DNA of 5,590 nucleotides. It comes from Deltaproteobacteria bacterium (lineage in GTDB: Bacteria; Desulfobacterota; Desulfobacteria; Desulfobacterales; JAFDCJ01). The translations under genes were made by a program, and so were the position numbers. Location: NCBI GenBank assembly GCA_024277475.1, contig JAJRVC010000511.1, forward strand, positions 1 through 5,590, written 5' to 3'. Of the stretch, positions 5,268 to 5,590 are shown one piece after another (within the stretch, counting starts at the first letter, position 1; each line of letters opens with the position of its first letter). Below the pieces are notes generated by a model. That model was given only the letters and a program-made list of their open reading frames with translations, had not been told where the DNA came from and ran no database searches.

Positions 5268-5590
5268 CAATACGCTGCAAGGGACTGGCAACTCGTCGGC
5301 GATTTTTCGTGCAGGTTCAAGCTGGTAGCCACTAATAAAGTTGAGGGGGGTAGTAGATTCACGGCCAGCCCCTGAGCTTGAATGTTCGTCGCGACACGAA
5401 GTCGTGTTAAGTGTATGTTTTCACAGTGTTTCTTCTGTGAAAACCCGGTGTTCCGCCACCGGCGTCCTATGGAGACGTGCTCCCGCGCGGATGTTGCGCC
5501 ATCGGTATACAGAGTGGGCCTAAGTCAATTGTTGTAGTGCGTAGCGTGGAACGTGGTAAGCTCGTAGCGGCGCCCCTCTGGGGCAAGCCC
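5268..5590 (+). ncRNA. hairpin-rich non-coding tail, possibly domain I of a second group II intron (continues past window)
   Basis: No family-like coding sequence is seen in about 320 bp. Instead there is a run of stems: TTCAAGCT/AGCTTGAA (5316-5323 with 5375-5382) enclosing GGGG/CCCC; CACGA/TCGTG near 5396-5407; a perfect 10-bp stem GTTTTCACAG/CTGTGAAAAC (5417-5426 with 5435-5444); CCGGTG/CACCGG (5445-5450 with 5457-5462); CGTC/GACG (5463-5466 with 5474-5477); GCGC/GCGC around 5484-5499; and GCCCC/GGGGC (5572-5584). The stretch GTGGAACGTGGTAAGC (about 5546-5561), followed by a GC-rich hairpin and AAGCC, resembles domain I of bacterial group II introns. A 5' GUGYG end is not fixed (GTGCG at 5537-5541 and GTGCA at 5309-5313 are candidates). 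Structured RNA is well supported; the intron identity is an inference. Confidence 0.45.
5417..5444 (+). repeat. perfect 10-bp inverted repeat, 8-nt loop
   Basis: GTTTTCACAG (5417-5426) and CTGTGAAAAC (5435-5444) are exact reverse complements. The next stem (5445-5462) starts on the adjoining base, which suggests coaxial helices in an RNA. No T-run follows, so it is not a terminator. Confidence 0.65.

Noticed and set aside
5341..5523. 60-codon plus ORF in the intron-like tail
   Set aside because: Runs straight across several perfect hairpins, is Arg/Ser/Cys-rich, and lacks a ribosome binding site; structured RNA explains the region better.
5468..5524. TATGG (5468-5472) and CCTAAG (5519-5524) as an 11-nt tetraloop receptor of an intron
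   Set aside because: Both halves match the known receptor, but flanking bases do not extend the helix and the nearby domain V has a GAGA, not GAAA, loop; likely chance.
1..5590. CRISPR array, tRNA or rRNA genes
   Set aside because: No regularly spaced repeats, no cloverleaf with a GTTCRANYC arm, and no rRNA-like sequence found on reading both strands.

Overview
The window reads as a bacterial chromosome segment of moderate GC. Conserved housekeeping genes fill its left half and a pile-up of broken mobile elements fills its right half. The RpoD, UppP and UDP-sugar dehydrogenase sequences look like those of Desulfobacterota (Desulfobulbales-like sulfate or sulfur metabolisers). That placement is an impression from protein wording, not a computed assignment.

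Positions 1-2100: the 3' part of a housekeeping sigma-70 gene (rpoD, cut by the window edge) is broken by an in-frame TAA at 232-234 inside region 2.2. The reading frame is otherwise open to its natural stop at 825. A 134-bp gap follows with three copies of a 12-mer (CTAARYAGTTAC), two of which can form a long hairpin. Next is an intact uppP (undecaprenyl-diphosphate phosphatase). Then come about 400 bp without a convincing full gene: an inverted repeat and a short ORF whose start looks like the head of an ATPase that loses its family sequence before the P-loop.

Positions 2134-3535: an intact UDP-N-acetylglucosamine-type 6-dehydrogenase (WbpA-like) has its own Shine-Dalgarno. A gene overlapping its stop by 4 bp (ATGA) breaks off after 23 codons. 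This looks like a surface-polysaccharide operon interrupted just after its first gene. UppP (lipid carrier recycling) and WbpA (uronic acid precursor) serve the same broad process, envelope polysaccharide synthesis.

Positions 3536-5590: a graveyard of mobile elements. In order: (i) a 25-codon 5' stub of a REP-associated/IS200-like Y1 transposase, flanked by a short direct repeat; (ii) on the minus strand, the first 69 or so codons of the tyrosine recombinase that accompanies IS91-like transposases, with a promoter bracketed by two GTGTACAC palindromes and a hairpin-GTTC end resembling an IS91-family terminus; (iii) a 5'-truncated group II intron whose reverse transcriptase/maturase carries two frameshifts, yet whose domains V and VI are complete with GNRA loop, CG bulge and bulged branch-point A; (iv) from 5268 to the window end, about 320 bp of non-coding, hairpin-rich sequence that resembles domain I of a second group II intron running off the window.

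I see no complete novel system. The most interesting points are the stop codon in rpoD, the operator-like palindromes around the recombinase promoter, the IS91-like end abutting the intron, and the structured RNA-like tail.
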